From contig NZ_JACDIS010000001.1 of the NCBI RefSeq assembly GCF_013839525.1, positions 62,001 to 126,000 of the forward strand: a stretch of DNA of 64,000 nucleotides. The letters are read 5' to 3'. Made by a program: the position numbers and the translations under genes. The stretch comes from Chthonobacter rhizosphaerae (GTDB taxonomy: Bacteria; Pseudomonadota; Alphaproteobacteria; Rhizobiales; Pleomorphomonadaceae). Shown here one piece after another: positions 8,130-16,858 of this stretch (its first letter is position 1; each line of letters begins with the position of its first letter). Below the pieces are notes generated by a model. The model saw only the letters and a list, made by a program, of their open reading frames with translations, was not told the origin of the DNA and did no database searches.

Positions 8130-9385
8130 CAGGCGACCTCCTCGATGCGGGTGTCGCGGGCGAACAGGGCGAGGTGCTCCGCCGCGCAGGCTTCCATGGT
8201 GCGGGCGGGCGGGATGGCGGCGGCCATGGCGCGGGCGAGGCCTCGCTCCTCGGCGGCCCTGCGCATCACCCGGGCGAGATCGGACGGGTCGTTGGGGGCG
8301 GCGTGGAGGCCTGTCACGCCGTCCGTCACCATCTCGGCCATGCCGCCGATGCCGCTGGTGATGACCGGGCGGCGGTGCTGGAACGCCTCCTGGATGACGA
8401 GCGGCGCGTTCTCCCACCAGATGGACGGGACGACGACCCAGTCGACCGCCGCCATCAGGGCCGGCACCTGGTCGGCCGTGTAGGCGCCGAGACGGACGAT
8501 GTCCGGCTCCACGGCCTTGGCGAGCCGATCGATCTCGGCGCGGAAGGCGTCGGTCTGGAACGGGGCGCCGCCGTGGAGGCGCAGTTCGAACGGCACGCCC
8601 TGGTCGCGCAGGCGCTGGGCGGCCTGAAGGAGAACCGGCACGCCCTTCCAGCGGCTGAGGTTGCCGAAGTAGCCGAACACGACCGGCGCGGTGGGGGGCA
8701 CCAGCCGGGTGGGCGCGGGGGTGACGGACGGGCGGGCGTTCTCGATCACCTCGATCCGGTCCGCCGGCAGGCCCCAGTCCACGTAGCGTCTGCGCAGGAA
8801 GGCGCTCGGTGCCACGAATCGGTCGACCGCGCGCAGGAGCGTCTTCAGCTGGCGCTCGCGGAGGAGGAACTTGTCGGCCGTGATCTCCGGGAAGCAGGCG
8901 TGGCAACGGCTCGGCGTGGCGCGGTCGCAGCGCTCCTCGCCGCTGGTGCGCACCATGAGGCCGTCCCGGTGGCAGATCGGGTAGTAGTCGTGGAGGGTGA
9001 GGACGATCCGCGCCTTCGGCAGGATGCGCCGGACCACGAAGGGGAATTCGGCGCCGACGAGGAGCAGGTGATGGAGATGGACGACGTCCGGCCTGTAGTC
9101 CTCCAGGAGCCGGATGAGGTCCTGGACCACGCCGTAGCTGTCCACCTGGGACAGGTTGAACCGGTCGAAATGGCCGGCCCAGAGCACCACCTCGTCGCCG
9201 GACGGGCCGACCGCCTGGAAGCTGGTGCCCGGCCGCTGCTCCCGGTGGAGCGTGTTGGTGGCGGCGAGGAAGAGCGCCTCGTGCCCGGCGGCCTTGTAGG
9301 CCATGAAGAGGTCGCGGGCGAAGATCTCGGTCCCGCCCGGGTGGAAGTCCGGATGGTTGTGGGCGACGACGAGGATGCGGGTCAT
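8129..9385 (-). CDS. Glycosyltransferase family 4 protein, paralogue of 3723-5045
   Basis: 418-residue GT-B enzyme. N-terminal domain: ILVVAHNHPDFHPGGTEIFA and VVHLHHLLLVGAEF. Donor domain: VFGYFGNLSRWKGVPVLL and the WWENAPLVIQEAFQHRRPVI loop, almost the same as in the paralogue four genes downstream. The shared C-x7-C-x2-C-F-P cluster is here C-DRATPSR-C-HA-C-FP. Such near-duplicates within one operon usually add consecutive sugars to the same acceptor; that is inference. Start ATG (9385-9383) shares a base with the stop of the methyltransferase upstream, and the stop shares a base with the coiled-coil gene's ATG, so translation is coupled on both sides. Confidence 0.88.
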   Translation of the reverse strand: MTRILVVAHNHPDFHPGGTEIFARDLFMAYKAAGHEALFLAATNTLHREQRPGTSFQAVGPSGDEVVLWAGHFDRFNLSQVDSYGVVQDLIRLLEDYRPDVVHLHHLLLVGAEFPFVVRRILPKARIVLTLHDYYPICHRDGLMVRTSGEERCDRATPSRCHACFPEITADKFLLRERQLKTLLRAVDRFVAPSAFLRRRYVDWGLPADRIEVIENARPSVTPAPTRLVPPTAPVVFGYFGNLSRWKGVPVLLQAAQRLRDQGVPFELRLHGGAPFQTDAFRAEIDRLAKAVEPDIVRLGAYTADQVPALMAAVDWVVVPSIWWENAPLVIQEAFQHRRPVITSGIGGMAEMVTDGVTGLHAAPNDPSDLARVMRRAAEERGLARAMAAAIPPARTMEACAAEHLALFARDTRIEEVA

Positions 9386-10218
9386 CAGGCGGCGCTCCGC
9401 GGCTTCTCGGCGAGGACGATGTCCTGGTAGTGGGCCGCCTCGATGCCGCGCCAGCGGCCGAGCCGGGTGCGGACGGCCGCAAGGCCGCTGTCGGCGAGGA
9501 CGCCCTCGATCCAGCCCTCGTCGAAGGCGACGGCCCCGAACGGCGCGGTCGGGTCCGCGTGCCAGTCGGGCCCGGCGGCGGTGCGCTGGAAGGCGCAGCG
9601 CGGATCGCGGGACCGGCCGGTGCGGCCGATCTCGTCCATCACGAAGGCGGTGAGGAAGAGCCGCCCGCCGGGGGCGAGCACGCGCGCGATCTCGGCCGCG
9701 TAGGCCTTCACCTCGTCCGGCGGCAGGTGCGTGGCGACGGAGGTGAGGAAGCAGAAGTCGAACCGGCCGTCCGGAAAGGGCAGCGCCATCTCGGCGCCCT
9801 TCAGCCGGCCCTTCGGATTGTAGATCGGGTGGTGCACGTCGAGGCGGGCGAAGCGGAAGGCCGGGTAGAAGGGCGTGATCACCCGGGCGCACCAGTCGAC
9901 GCCCTCGGCGACCGGATCGAGCCCGTCGTAGGTGGCGGCCTCGTCCAGGAACTGGGTGAGCGGCATGGCCATGCGGCCGATGCCGGAGCCGATGTCGAGC
10001 ACCCGGTCGGACGGGCGAAGGCCGCCGATGCGGACGAAATGCTTCAGGAATTCCGTGCCGATCGCCCGGTAGTCGCCGTCGCCGACGAAGACGCTCTCCG
10101 GGTCCGGCTCGGGCAGGAAGCGGTTGCGCTGGATGGCCTCGGCGAGAAGGTCGAGGCGGATCTCCTCGCGGGCGGAAAGGTCCGCCCGGGCCTGGGTGGT
10201 GAGAGCCGCCATGGTCAT
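9385..10218 (-). CDS. SAM-dependent class I methyltransferase
   Basis: 277 residues. Motif I is VLDIGSGIGRMAMPL (about residues 93-107), the SAM-binding loop of the Rossmann fold; the following acidic turn is YDGLDPVAEGV. The post-motif segment FDFCFLTSVATHLPPDEV and VLAPGGRLFLTAFV match Methyltransf_11/25-type enzymes. Within a glycosyltransferase operon it most likely O-methylates a sugar residue, for example as chain cap or decoration (inference). The ATG at 10218 was preferred over one two codons later because it overlaps the TGA of the GT2 gene (ATGA). Confidence 0.85.
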   Translation of the reverse strand: MTMAALTTQARADLSAREEIRLDLLAEAIQRNRFLPEPDPESVFVGDGDYRAIGTEFLKHFVRIGGLRPSDRVLDIGSGIGRMAMPLTQFLDEAATYDGLDPVAEGVDWCARVITPFYPAFRFARLDVHHPIYNPKGRLKGAEMALPFPDGRFDFCFLTSVATHLPPDEVKAYAAEIARVLAPGGRLFLTAFVMDEIGRTGRSRDPRCAFQRTAAGPDWHADPTAPFGAVAFDEGWIEGVLADSGLAAVRTRLGRWRGIEAAHYQDIVLAEKPRSAA

Positions 10219-12416
10219 GCCGCAACCTCGCGCGCGATCGGATGGGAAGGGGTCATCAGGGCCTGCATCGTGTCGGCCCAGCGCCGGGCGTGCAGCCAGG
10301 AATTGTATTGGGACGTGACGCCGCGCATGTAGTCGCTGCTCGCTTTGATCGACCGGCGCTCCAGGTGGTAGAGCTCGGCGGCGGGCACGTAGCGGATGGA
10401 CGCGCCGGCGGCCCGCATCTTGAGCGACAGGTCGCTGTCCTCGTAGTCGCCGATCACATAGTCCTCGGTGAAGCCGCCGACCCGGTCGTAGAGCGCCTTG
10501 GTGGTGACCACGCAGGCGCCGGTGATGGCCGGCACGTCGCGCTCCACGTCGGCGGGCGCGTAATGGCGCGGCATGCCCTTGTGATAGTGATGGTTGTGCC
10601 AGCGGCCCCGGTGGTCGCGGGCGAAATACATGCCGGCGTGCTGGACGGAGTCGTCCTCGAACAGGAGCTTCGGGCCGACCGCCCCGACGCCGCCGCGACC
10701 GAGCCGCTGGGCGAGGACGCCGAGCCAGCCGGGCTCGATCGGGATCACGTCGGAGTTGAGGAGCGCGAGGAGCGCGCCCCGCGCCACCGCCGCGCCACGG
10801 TTGCAGGCGGGCGCGTAGCCGGCGTTCCGCGGCATGACCACGAGGGTGATCGGCAGACCGTAGACCAGGTGGAGGCCGGTGAGGAGGTGGTCCACCTCCT
10901 CGGCCTGCTCGGGGCTGTCGAGGACGTAGACGATCTCGGCCTTCTGGGCGATCTGCGGATCGGACGCGAAGGCGGCGACCTGGAACTTCAGGAAATCCAG
11001 CACCTTGTAGAGCGGGATCACCAAGGAGGCGAGCGGCCGGTCCACCGGCGTGCCGATGCGCCGGACCGTGGGCGCGCCGAGCCCTTCGACCAGGCGGCGC
11101 TGCAGGTCGCCGAGGACCGGCGCGAGGCAGCCCTCCAGAACGGCGTCGTCGATCGCCTGGGGCGGCACGGCGCGCAGCGCCATGGCGCGGGCCTCGCCGA
11201 GATCCACCGGCTGCGGGTCCGGCACCAGGAGGTGGCGGGCGCCGGACTTCAGCTCCAGGAGGAAGCGCGGCTGCAGCAGCGGCGCCCGGACGCCCGGCAC
11301 GAAGGCCGTGAAGCCGGTGACCGGCTGGCGCTGGCCGGCCGGGCCTTCCACGAGGCCCGGATAGGTGTGGAAGGCGCCGTCGAGCGGCCGGGGCGCGTCC
11401 GTCTCGTCGAGGAGCGACAGGCGGGACACGAAGCCGCCCGGATCGCGCCACCAGCCGGAAGCGAGAATGCCGACGGAGGACGACACGGCGAGCTCGATCT
11501 GGGCGGCCGGCAGGCCCTGGCCGCCGTTCACCCGCCGCGGCTCGATGGGGCAGCGGAGCTGGAATTCGAGCGCGGCGGCGCGCGCGGTCTCGGACCGGCG
11601 ATCGAGCGCGCCGACGATCCACTCGCGCAGGGCGGCGTCCCGGTCGGGGCGGTTGCGCCACCAGGTCTCCAGGGCCGTATCGCGCTCGGGGCGGACGACG
11701 CGGCGGATCACCAGCGCCTTGTCGCCGCGAAGGATGAGCCAGTCGTCGCCGGCGCCCGCCTCGGGCAGGTCGGCGACGAGCCGGTGCAGGGTCTTGCCGT
11801 CCTTGGACCGGCGGTCGACCGTGACGTCGGCCTTCAACGGCAGGACGGCGCCGGCGCGGGCGAGATGGCAGGATTTCACCTTGAGGAGCGGCGCCTTGGC
11901 GGCGAACTCCAGGAGGCAGGCGCCGCCCGCCCGGGCGACCACCGGCGCGACGGACGCCTCGCCGGCGAGAACGCGGGCGAGGCGCTGGACGAAGGCGGCG
12001 TAGCTGCGGCTGCCCTTCAGCCGGAAGAGGCTGCTCCAGCCGTCCAGGATGGCGGACGCGAGGGTGAGGCGCGCGGCGGGCGTGAGGCCCTTGAAGAGGG
12101 CGGCCGGATCGACGGCCCGCGCCTCGGCCCGGGCGTAGCGGATCTCGGCGCGCACGCCGGCCATGCCGGTGCCGACGATCATGGAGACGTCGTCCTCCGC
12201 CGGGCGCGGCATGGCGACGACCACCCGGACCCCGCCGCCGACGAGCGGCAGGCGGACGCTGGCGAGGCGGGCGATCGGCTCGCCGAAGCTGCCCTCCACG
12301 GTGGTCGGCTCCTCCGGCGCGCCGGGAAGGCTCCACACCACCAGCGCCGCCTCGGCCGACAGAAGCCCAAGCACCGGCGCATCGCCGCCAACGTCGATCG
12401 GTCCCGCATCCGCCAT
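10215..12416 (-). CDS. Large glycosyltransferase family 2 protein
   Basis: 733 residues. The N-terminal about 420 residues are beta-rich with no motif I can name and probably form one or two accessory domains. The C-terminal part (about 425-700) is a GT2 GT-A domain: LASLVIPLYKVLDFLKFQV start, NAGYAPACNRGA, LLNSDVIPIEPGWL (metal/UDP strand), VGPKLLFEDDSVQHAGM, and the acceptor motif ITGACVVTTKALYDRVGGF followed by DYEDSDLSLKM carrying the general base. The tail ends in helices rich in Trp and Arg. It is the first gene of the coupled operon running left. A GT2 of this shape resembles rhamnosyl/galactofuranosyl-type transferases, but the sugar cannot be told from sequence. Confidence 0.86.
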   Translation of the reverse strand: MADAGPIDVGGDAPVLGLLSAEAALVVWSLPGAPEEPTTVEGSFGEPIARLASVRLPLVGGGVRVVVAMPRPAEDDVSMIVGTGMAGVRAEIRYARAEARAVDPAALFKGLTPAARLTLASAILDGWSSLFRLKGSRSYAAFVQRLARVLAGEASVAPVVARAGGACLLEFAAKAPLLKVKSCHLARAGAVLPLKADVTVDRRSKDGKTLHRLVADLPEAGAGDDWLILRGDKALVIRRVVRPERDTALETWWRNRPDRDAALREWIVGALDRRSETARAAALEFQLRCPIEPRRVNGGQGLPAAQIELAVSSSVGILASGWWRDPGGFVSRLSLLDETDAPRPLDGAFHTYPGLVEGPAGQRQPVTGFTAFVPGVRAPLLQPRFLLELKSGARHLLVPDPQPVDLGEARAMALRAVPPQAIDDAVLEGCLAPVLGDLQRRLVEGLGAPTVRRIGTPVDRPLASLVIPLYKVLDFLKFQVAAFASDPQIAQKAEIVYVLDSPEQAEEVDHLLTGLHLVYGLPITLVVMPRNAGYAPACNRGAAVARGALLALLNSDVIPIEPGWLGVLAQRLGRGGVGAVGPKLLFEDDSVQHAGMYFARDHRGRWHNHHYHKGMPRHYAPADVERDVPAITGACVVTTKALYDRVGGFTEDYVIGDYEDSDLSLKMRAAGASIRYVPAAELYHLERRSIKASSDYMRGVTSQYNSWLHARRWADTMQALMTPSHPIAREVAA

Positions 12417-12484
12417 GAACTGCCCCCGGAGATCTGACCAAGGTGGCGCTCCCTCGTGAGGGAGACGCCGGGATCGTTGCCGGA

Positions 12485-13144
12485 TCAGGCGACGATGAAG
12501 TAGGCGCTCGGGTTGTTCTGAACGTCGGCCACGTCGACGTTCTTCAACACGATGCTGTCGCCGTTGCCGAGATCGATCACGGTGCTCCCGTTGACGCCGA
12601 CGGCCCGTGCCGCGATGTCGTCGGCCGACGCGATGCCGGTGCCGTTGATGTCGGAATCGATCTGCAGCAGGTCGTCGCCGACCACGAAGTCGATGATGAC
12701 GTCGTTGCCGCCGCCGCCGGAGAACACGAACACGTCCTGGCCGGCGCCGCCGGAAAGGATGTCGTTGCCCGCGCCGCCGTCGAGCACATCGTTGCCGATG
12801 CCGCCCTGGAGGATGTCCGCATCCGCTCCGCCATAGAGCAGATCGTTCCCCGTGCCGCCGGTGAGGGTGTCCCGGCCGTCGCCGCCGGCCAGGAAGTCGT
12901 CGCCGGCACCGCCGACGAGAACGTCGCTGCCGAGGCCGCCATCCAGGAAGTCGCTGCCGTCGTTGCCGAACAGCGAGTCGTCGCCGTCCTCGCCGAACAG
13001 CATGTCGTCACCGGCGTTGCCGAAGAGGGAATCCTTCCCCTCCCCGCCGATCACGATGTCGGACCCCGCACGCGCAAAGATCGCGTCGGAGAATCGGGAC
13101 CCGAGGAGGGTGTCGTCAAAGGCACCGCCTTCGAGAGTTGCCAT
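12485..13144 (-). CDS. RTX calcium-binding protein, probable type I secretion substrate
   Basis: 219 residues, acidic, no signal peptide. Residues about 33-140 are twelve consecutive RTX nonapeptides of the GGxGxDxLx type (e.g. GGAGDDFLA, GGTGNDLLY), which fold as a calcium-loaded parallel beta-roll after secretion. The C-terminal 80 residues have no repeats and end in a hydrophobic tail (AYFIVA), as expected for an uncleaved type I signal. There is no recognisable enzymatic domain, so the protein is essentially a beta-roll plus export signal. AGGAG lies 6 bases before the ATG. The ABC/HlyD pair encoded just upstream is the obvious exporter. Possible roles: matrix protein, calcium-dependent surface layer or adhesin; not decidable here. 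Confidence 0.88.
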   Translation of the reverse strand: MATLEGGAFDDTLLGSRFSDAIFARAGSDIVIGGEGKDSLFGNAGDDMLFGEDGDDSLFGNDGSDFLDGGLGSDVLVGGAGDDFLAGGDGRDTLTGGTGNDLLYGGADADILQGGIGNDVLDGGAGNDILSGGAGQDVFVFSGGGGNDVIIDFVVGDDLLQIDSDINGTGIASADDIAARAVGVNGSTVIDLGNGDSIVLKNVDVADVQNNPSAYFIVA

Positions 13145-13165
13145 GTCATGCTCCTATGTTGCGCT

Positions 13166-13184
13166 GACCAGTTGGTCACTGGTC
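13166..13184 (-). promoter_or_regulatory. Inverted repeat in the leader of the RTX gene
   Basis: GACCAGT and ACTGGTC form perfect 7-base arms separated by 5 bases, centred about 31 bases upstream of the RTX start codon. A nested shorter pair (GACCA/TGGTC) overlaps it. Could be an operator or an mRNA hairpin close to the ribosome site; no regulator is identified. Confidence 0.45.
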
Positions 13185-13520
13185 TCTCGGGCGTTCGCCC
13201 CCTATGCCGGCGGTTTACAGCACCGCTCTTGATGCCGATAATAGGAACGCGAAAGTAACAAGCAACAAAAATCATTCGGTTTAGACTATACTAGATGTAT
13301 TGAGAAAATATCCGCTAAGGTGAAGTTCGTTTTACTAAAATTCCCGATCGGAATTAACTTTGCGTCAACCATGACGGAAAGGGCCGGGAGGCGGCGATGC
13401 CGAGGGCGCGGATGGCCGGCGCAAAGCTCGGCACGGGCCTGCTCGTGCCAGCCCTGGCGTCGACGACGGCGGGACGCGGCCGCGATGCGGACCGCTTCCC
13501 ATGCGGCCGGGGGCCGGGCC
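13185..13520. other. AT-rich intergenic region between the RTX gene and hlyD
   Basis: No gene seen. From about 13230 to 13380 the composition drops far below the surroundings. On the minus strand TATAGT (complement of 13285-13290) is a plausible -10 for the RTX gene, without a clear -35. Near 13338-13356 lies a palindrome with AATTCC and GGAATT arms around CGATC. The stretch probably holds the RTX promoter and regulator sites. Confidence 0.4.
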
Positions 13521-14864
13521 TCACTCCTCGCGGAACGCCTTGCTGAAGCTTTCCGTGATCGGCGAGAGCAGGTAGTCGATGGCGCGGCGCGGCTGGTTCT
13601 TGATCTGCAGTTCCGCCGGCATGCCCGGGTAGAGTCGGACTTTCGGCAACTGCTCCAGCGAGGCCTCCGAGATGGTGGCCCGGACCACGAAATAGGACGA
13701 CCGGCTCTGCTGGTCGACGGTGCGGTCGGCCGCCACGTAGGTGAGCGTGCCGTCGAGCGGCGGCACCTTGCCGTAGGTGTAGGCGGTGAGGCGCACGCGC
13801 ACCTCCTGGCCCGGCTTGACGGTGTCGATGTCGCGCGGATCGATCATCGCCTCCACCATCAGCTGCTCGTTCTCGGGCACGATGTCGAGAATGGGCTGGC
13901 CGGCCACCACCACGCCGCCGGGCGTGCGGGTCTGGATGTCGGCCACGATGCCGTCCTGGGGGGCGCGGACCTGGACGCGACCGAGCACCTCGCTCGCCTG
14001 CTCCATCTTGTCCCGCACCGACTGGATCTGGATCTGGGTGTCCTGAAGCTCGCGGGCGACCTCGCTCTGCCACTCGGTCTCGATGCCGATGATCTCCAGC
14101 TCGGCGCCGGCCCTGGCCTGCTCGGCCTGGGCCCGCTTGGCCGCGTGCTCGCCCTCGTCGCCCACGATGGCGCTGTAGCTGGTCTGCAGATCGGCGAGCT
14201 GGGCGCGGGTGGCGTAGCCCTTGTCGACGAGACCCTGGATGGAGGCGATCTGCTCCTCGTAGAGCACCTTCTGCCGGCGGGAAGCGTCGGTCTGGGCGGA
14301 GGCGGCCGCGGCCTCGGCGGCGAACTCCTCGATGCGCTTGCGCTGGATGTCGATGCGGCCGGCCTTGGTCTCCTTGCGCCGGGCGAACAGTCTGCGCTCC
14401 GTCTCCAGCACGTCGATCACGAAGGGTTCGGCGCTCGTCAGGAGCTCGGGCGGGAAGGCGATCGCCGGGTCGTCCCGCTGCTCCGCCCGCAGCCGCGCGG
14501 CCCGGGCCTCCAGGCCGATCGCCTGGGCCTTCAGCTGGTTGAGCTCGGTGCGCGGCCGGGTGTCGTCGAGGAGGACCAGCGGCTGGCCGGCCTTCACCAC
14601 GTCGCCCTCCTTGACGAGGAGGCTGTGCAGGATGCCGCCCTCCAGGTGGCTGACGGTCTTGCGCTTGGTGTCCACGATGACGGTGCCGCCCGCGATGGCG
14701 GCGCTGTCGAGGCTCGCCCCGTAGCCCCAGGCGAGGAAGCCGCCGAACGCGACGGCGATGACGAGGGACCCGGCGAGGATGGGCCCCTTCAGGGACGGCA
14801 GCGGATCGGAGGGGTCGGCCTGGAGGGTCCAGGACGCGGGGACGGCGGCGGACTTGGCGCTCAT
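13521..14864 (-). CDS. HlyD/PrtE-family type I secretion periplasmic adaptor
   Basis: 447-residue membrane fusion protein linking the inner-membrane ABC exporter to an outer-membrane channel. It has a short cytoplasmic N-terminus, one membrane helix (about residues 31-52), a lipoyl/barrel half (GGTVIVDTKRKTVSHLEGGI), a long coiled-coil hairpin (about 110-280, rich in Arg, Glu, Ala and Gln) and the second barrel half with VRAPQDGIVADIQTRTPGGV and PGQEVRVRLTAY. The length equals that of PrtE/AprE adaptors. ATG at 14864-14862 follows the ABC gene's stop by 7 bases. No TolC-type gene is in the window, so the outer-membrane partner must be elsewhere. Confidence 0.92.
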   Translation of the reverse strand: MSAKSAAVPASWTLQADPSDPLPSLKGPILAGSLVIAVAFGGFLAWGYGASLDSAAIAGGTVIVDTKRKTVSHLEGGILHSLLVKEGDVVKAGQPLVLLDDTRPRTELNQLKAQAIGLEARAARLRAEQRDDPAIAFPPELLTSAEPFVIDVLETERRLFARRKETKAGRIDIQRKRIEEFAAEAAAASAQTDASRRQKVLYEEQIASIQGLVDKGYATRAQLADLQTSYSAIVGDEGEHAAKRAQAEQARAGAELEIIGIETEWQSEVARELQDTQIQIQSVRDKMEQASEVLGRVQVRAPQDGIVADIQTRTPGGVVVAGQPILDIVPENEQLMVEAMIDPRDIDTVKPGQEVRVRLTAYTYGKVPPLDGTLTYVAADRTVDQQSRSSYFVVRATISEASLEQLPKVRLYPGMPAELQIKNQPRRAIDYLLSPITESFSKAFREE

Positions 14865-14871
14865 GGGCGTC

Positions 14872-16599
14872 TCACGCCTCCTTCACGGGGGGAACGGCCT
14901 GGGGCCGGAGCGGCTGGACCTTGCCGTCGCGATCGACGGCGCCGGCCACGGACGAGCGCGGGCCGAACTGCCAGCGCTGGTTCTTCTCCAGGACCAGGAG
15001 CTTGTTGGCCGCCTGCATGATCGACGGCCGATGGGCGATCATCACCACGATGGAGCCGAGCGCGCTCATCTCGCCGATGGCGCGCACGAGCGCCGCCTCC
15101 CCTTCCGCGTCGAGGTTGGCGTTGGGCTCGTCGAGGACGATCAGGCGCGGGTCGCCGTAGAGGGCGCGGGCGAGCGCGATGCGCTGCTTCTGGCCGCCCG
15201 ACAGGGTGAGCCGGCCGTCGCCGACGGGCGTGTCGTAGCCGAGCGGCAGGCGGCCGATCATGTCGTGCACGCCGGCGAGGCGGGCCGCCCGGATGACGAG
15301 CGCCGGATCCTCGTCCTGCATGCGGGCGATGTTCTCCCGGATGGTGCCGTCGAGGAGCGAGATGGACTGGGGCAGGTAGCCGACCGCCCGGCCGAAGGAG
15401 CCGCGCTCCCAGCCGTAGACGTTGTGGCCGCCGAGGAAGATGCCGCCCGCGTTGGGCTTGATGGTGCCGACGAGGAGGCGGGCGAGCGACGACTTGCCGA
15501 CCGCCGACGGGCCGATGATGCCGAGCACGTCGCCGGGCTCCAGGCGGAACTCCAGCCCGCGCAGAAGCGCCACCGTGTTGCCGGGCACGCCGTAGACGAG
15601 GCCTTCCACCACCAGCGGGCCTTCCGGCAGCGGCAGGGGCGTGGTCTCGCGGTTCGGCCGCCAGGCCTCCAGGGTGTCGCGGATGCGCTCCCAGGCGGAC
15701 CCCGCCGAGCGCCACGAGCGCCAGTTCTCGATCATGTTGTCGAACGGCTGGAGCACCCGGCCCATGATGATGCTGGCGGCCACCATGGCGCCCGGGGACA
15801 CGAGCCCCTCGATGACCAGGATGGCGCCGAGCGCGATGGTGGCGACCTGCATGCCGTAGCGCACGGTGCGGGAGAGGGCCGACACGGCCTTCGCCCGGCG
15901 GGTGCCGACGTCCATGAGGCCCATGGCGGTGCGCTGGGCCTTCTCCCATCGCCGGCCGACGGCGGGCAGCATGCCCATGGCCTCGATCACCTCCGCCTGG
16001 CGAAGGGCGGCGGCCATGCGGCCGGTGGCCTCCAGCTGGGCGTCGTTCGCCTCCTTCAGCACCTGCTTGGAGAGGAGGTCCGCCACAAGGCTGAGCGCCA
16101 CCACGGCCACCGCCGAGATGAGCGCCACCAGGCCGTAGAGCGGATGGAGCAGGGTGAGCACGGCCATGAAGATGGGCGACCAGATCGCCTCCATGGGCGC
16201 GCCGACCGCGTTGCCGGTGATGAAGCCGCGCACCTCGGACAGGTCACGCAAGGCCTGGGTGGCCTTGCCGAGACCGTCCTGCTGGGCGGCGCCGAGGGCG
16301 GCCTCCAGGGTGGGCAGGTTGAGCTGGCGGATGAGCCGGTTGCCGAGCACCAGGAAGGTGGACGACCGCACGTATTCGAGCGCCCCGTAGGTGACCAGCG
16401 CCCCGACCGTCAGGATCGTCAGCATGGTCAGGGTGTCGTAGCTGTGGCTGGTGATCACCCGGTCGTGGGTCTGCAGCATGTAGATGGGCACGGCGAGCTG
16501 CAGGATGTTGATGAAGGCGCTGACCACGCCCGCCCACACGAGGCCGCGCAGGAACACGCGCCGCCCCTCGTTGATCGTCGCCAGGGTGTCATTGCCCAT
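14872..16599 (-). CDS. PrtD-family type I secretion ABC transporter (permease-ATPase)
   Basis: 575-residue half-transporter; the dimer drives export of RTX proteins in one step across both membranes. Residues 1-300 hold the six-helix membrane domain, including AGVVSAFINILQLAVPIYML, and lack the N-terminal C39-like domain of HlyB types, as is normal for PrtD. The ATPase domain has Walker A GPSAVGKSSLARLL, the signature LSGGQKQRIALARAL, Walker B LIVLDEPNANLD and the His switch IAHRP. First gene of the secretion operon; the region ahead (16600-16858) is AT-rich and shared with a divergent glycosyltransferase. PrsD/PrsE-type pairs of rhizobia export glycanases and adhesins, which fits this locus. 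Confidence 0.92.
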   Translation of the reverse strand: MGNDTLATINEGRRVFLRGLVWAGVVSAFINILQLAVPIYMLQTHDRVITSHSYDTLTMLTILTVGALVTYGALEYVRSSTFLVLGNRLIRQLNLPTLEAALGAAQQDGLGKATQALRDLSEVRGFITGNAVGAPMEAIWSPIFMAVLTLLHPLYGLVALISAVAVVALSLVADLLSKQVLKEANDAQLEATGRMAAALRQAEVIEAMGMLPAVGRRWEKAQRTAMGLMDVGTRRAKAVSALSRTVRYGMQVATIALGAILVIEGLVSPGAMVAASIIMGRVLQPFDNMIENWRSWRSAGSAWERIRDTLEAWRPNRETTPLPLPEGPLVVEGLVYGVPGNTVALLRGLEFRLEPGDVLGIIGPSAVGKSSLARLLVGTIKPNAGGIFLGGHNVYGWERGSFGRAVGYLPQSISLLDGTIRENIARMQDEDPALVIRAARLAGVHDMIGRLPLGYDTPVGDGRLTLSGGQKQRIALARALYGDPRLIVLDEPNANLDAEGEAALVRAIGEMSALGSIVVMIAHRPSIMQAANKLLVLEKNQRWQFGPRSSVAGAVDRDGKVQPLRPQAVPPVKEA

Positions 16600-16858
16600 C
16601 CGCCGCCACCTTCTTCTTCGTCCGAACCGATCAAATTTGAAAAAATTTGAAGAACAAAACTCTCTTAACCAGACTGGCCGCTCAACAATTCCCTTATGGA
16701 CTACGTATTCAACTTACGCAATGATCTGACGCGAAACCATGAAGGCTGGCTTAAAGAGCTGTTTTCTGTCGAATTGTCCGGATCGACATGGAAATCCGGT
16801 GGAAAAGCTCTGAAGCCGGCGGATGGAGCGGACACGTGGGCGAGCGGCGGGGGATCGG
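16600..16858. promoter_or_regulatory. AT-rich divergent control region
   Basis: Separates the secretion ABC gene (minus) from a GT4 gene (plus). About 16615-16790 is strikingly AT-rich for this genome and contains the tandem motif AAATTTGAA twice around 16635-16652. Promoters for both directions are expected; no clear -35/-10 pair could be assigned. Confidence 0.4.

Noticed and set aside
12443-13258. Plus-strand frame opposite the RTX gene
   Set aside because: Its Val/Ala/Glu repeats are the mirror image of the RTX repeats on the minus strand, which have the recognisable GGxGxD pattern.
16696-16840. AT-rich start of a long plus-strand frame before the GT4 gene
   Set aside because: The frame continues as an out-of-frame shadow of the glycosyltransferase and no Shine-Dalgarno is present; the region is better explained as promoter DNA.
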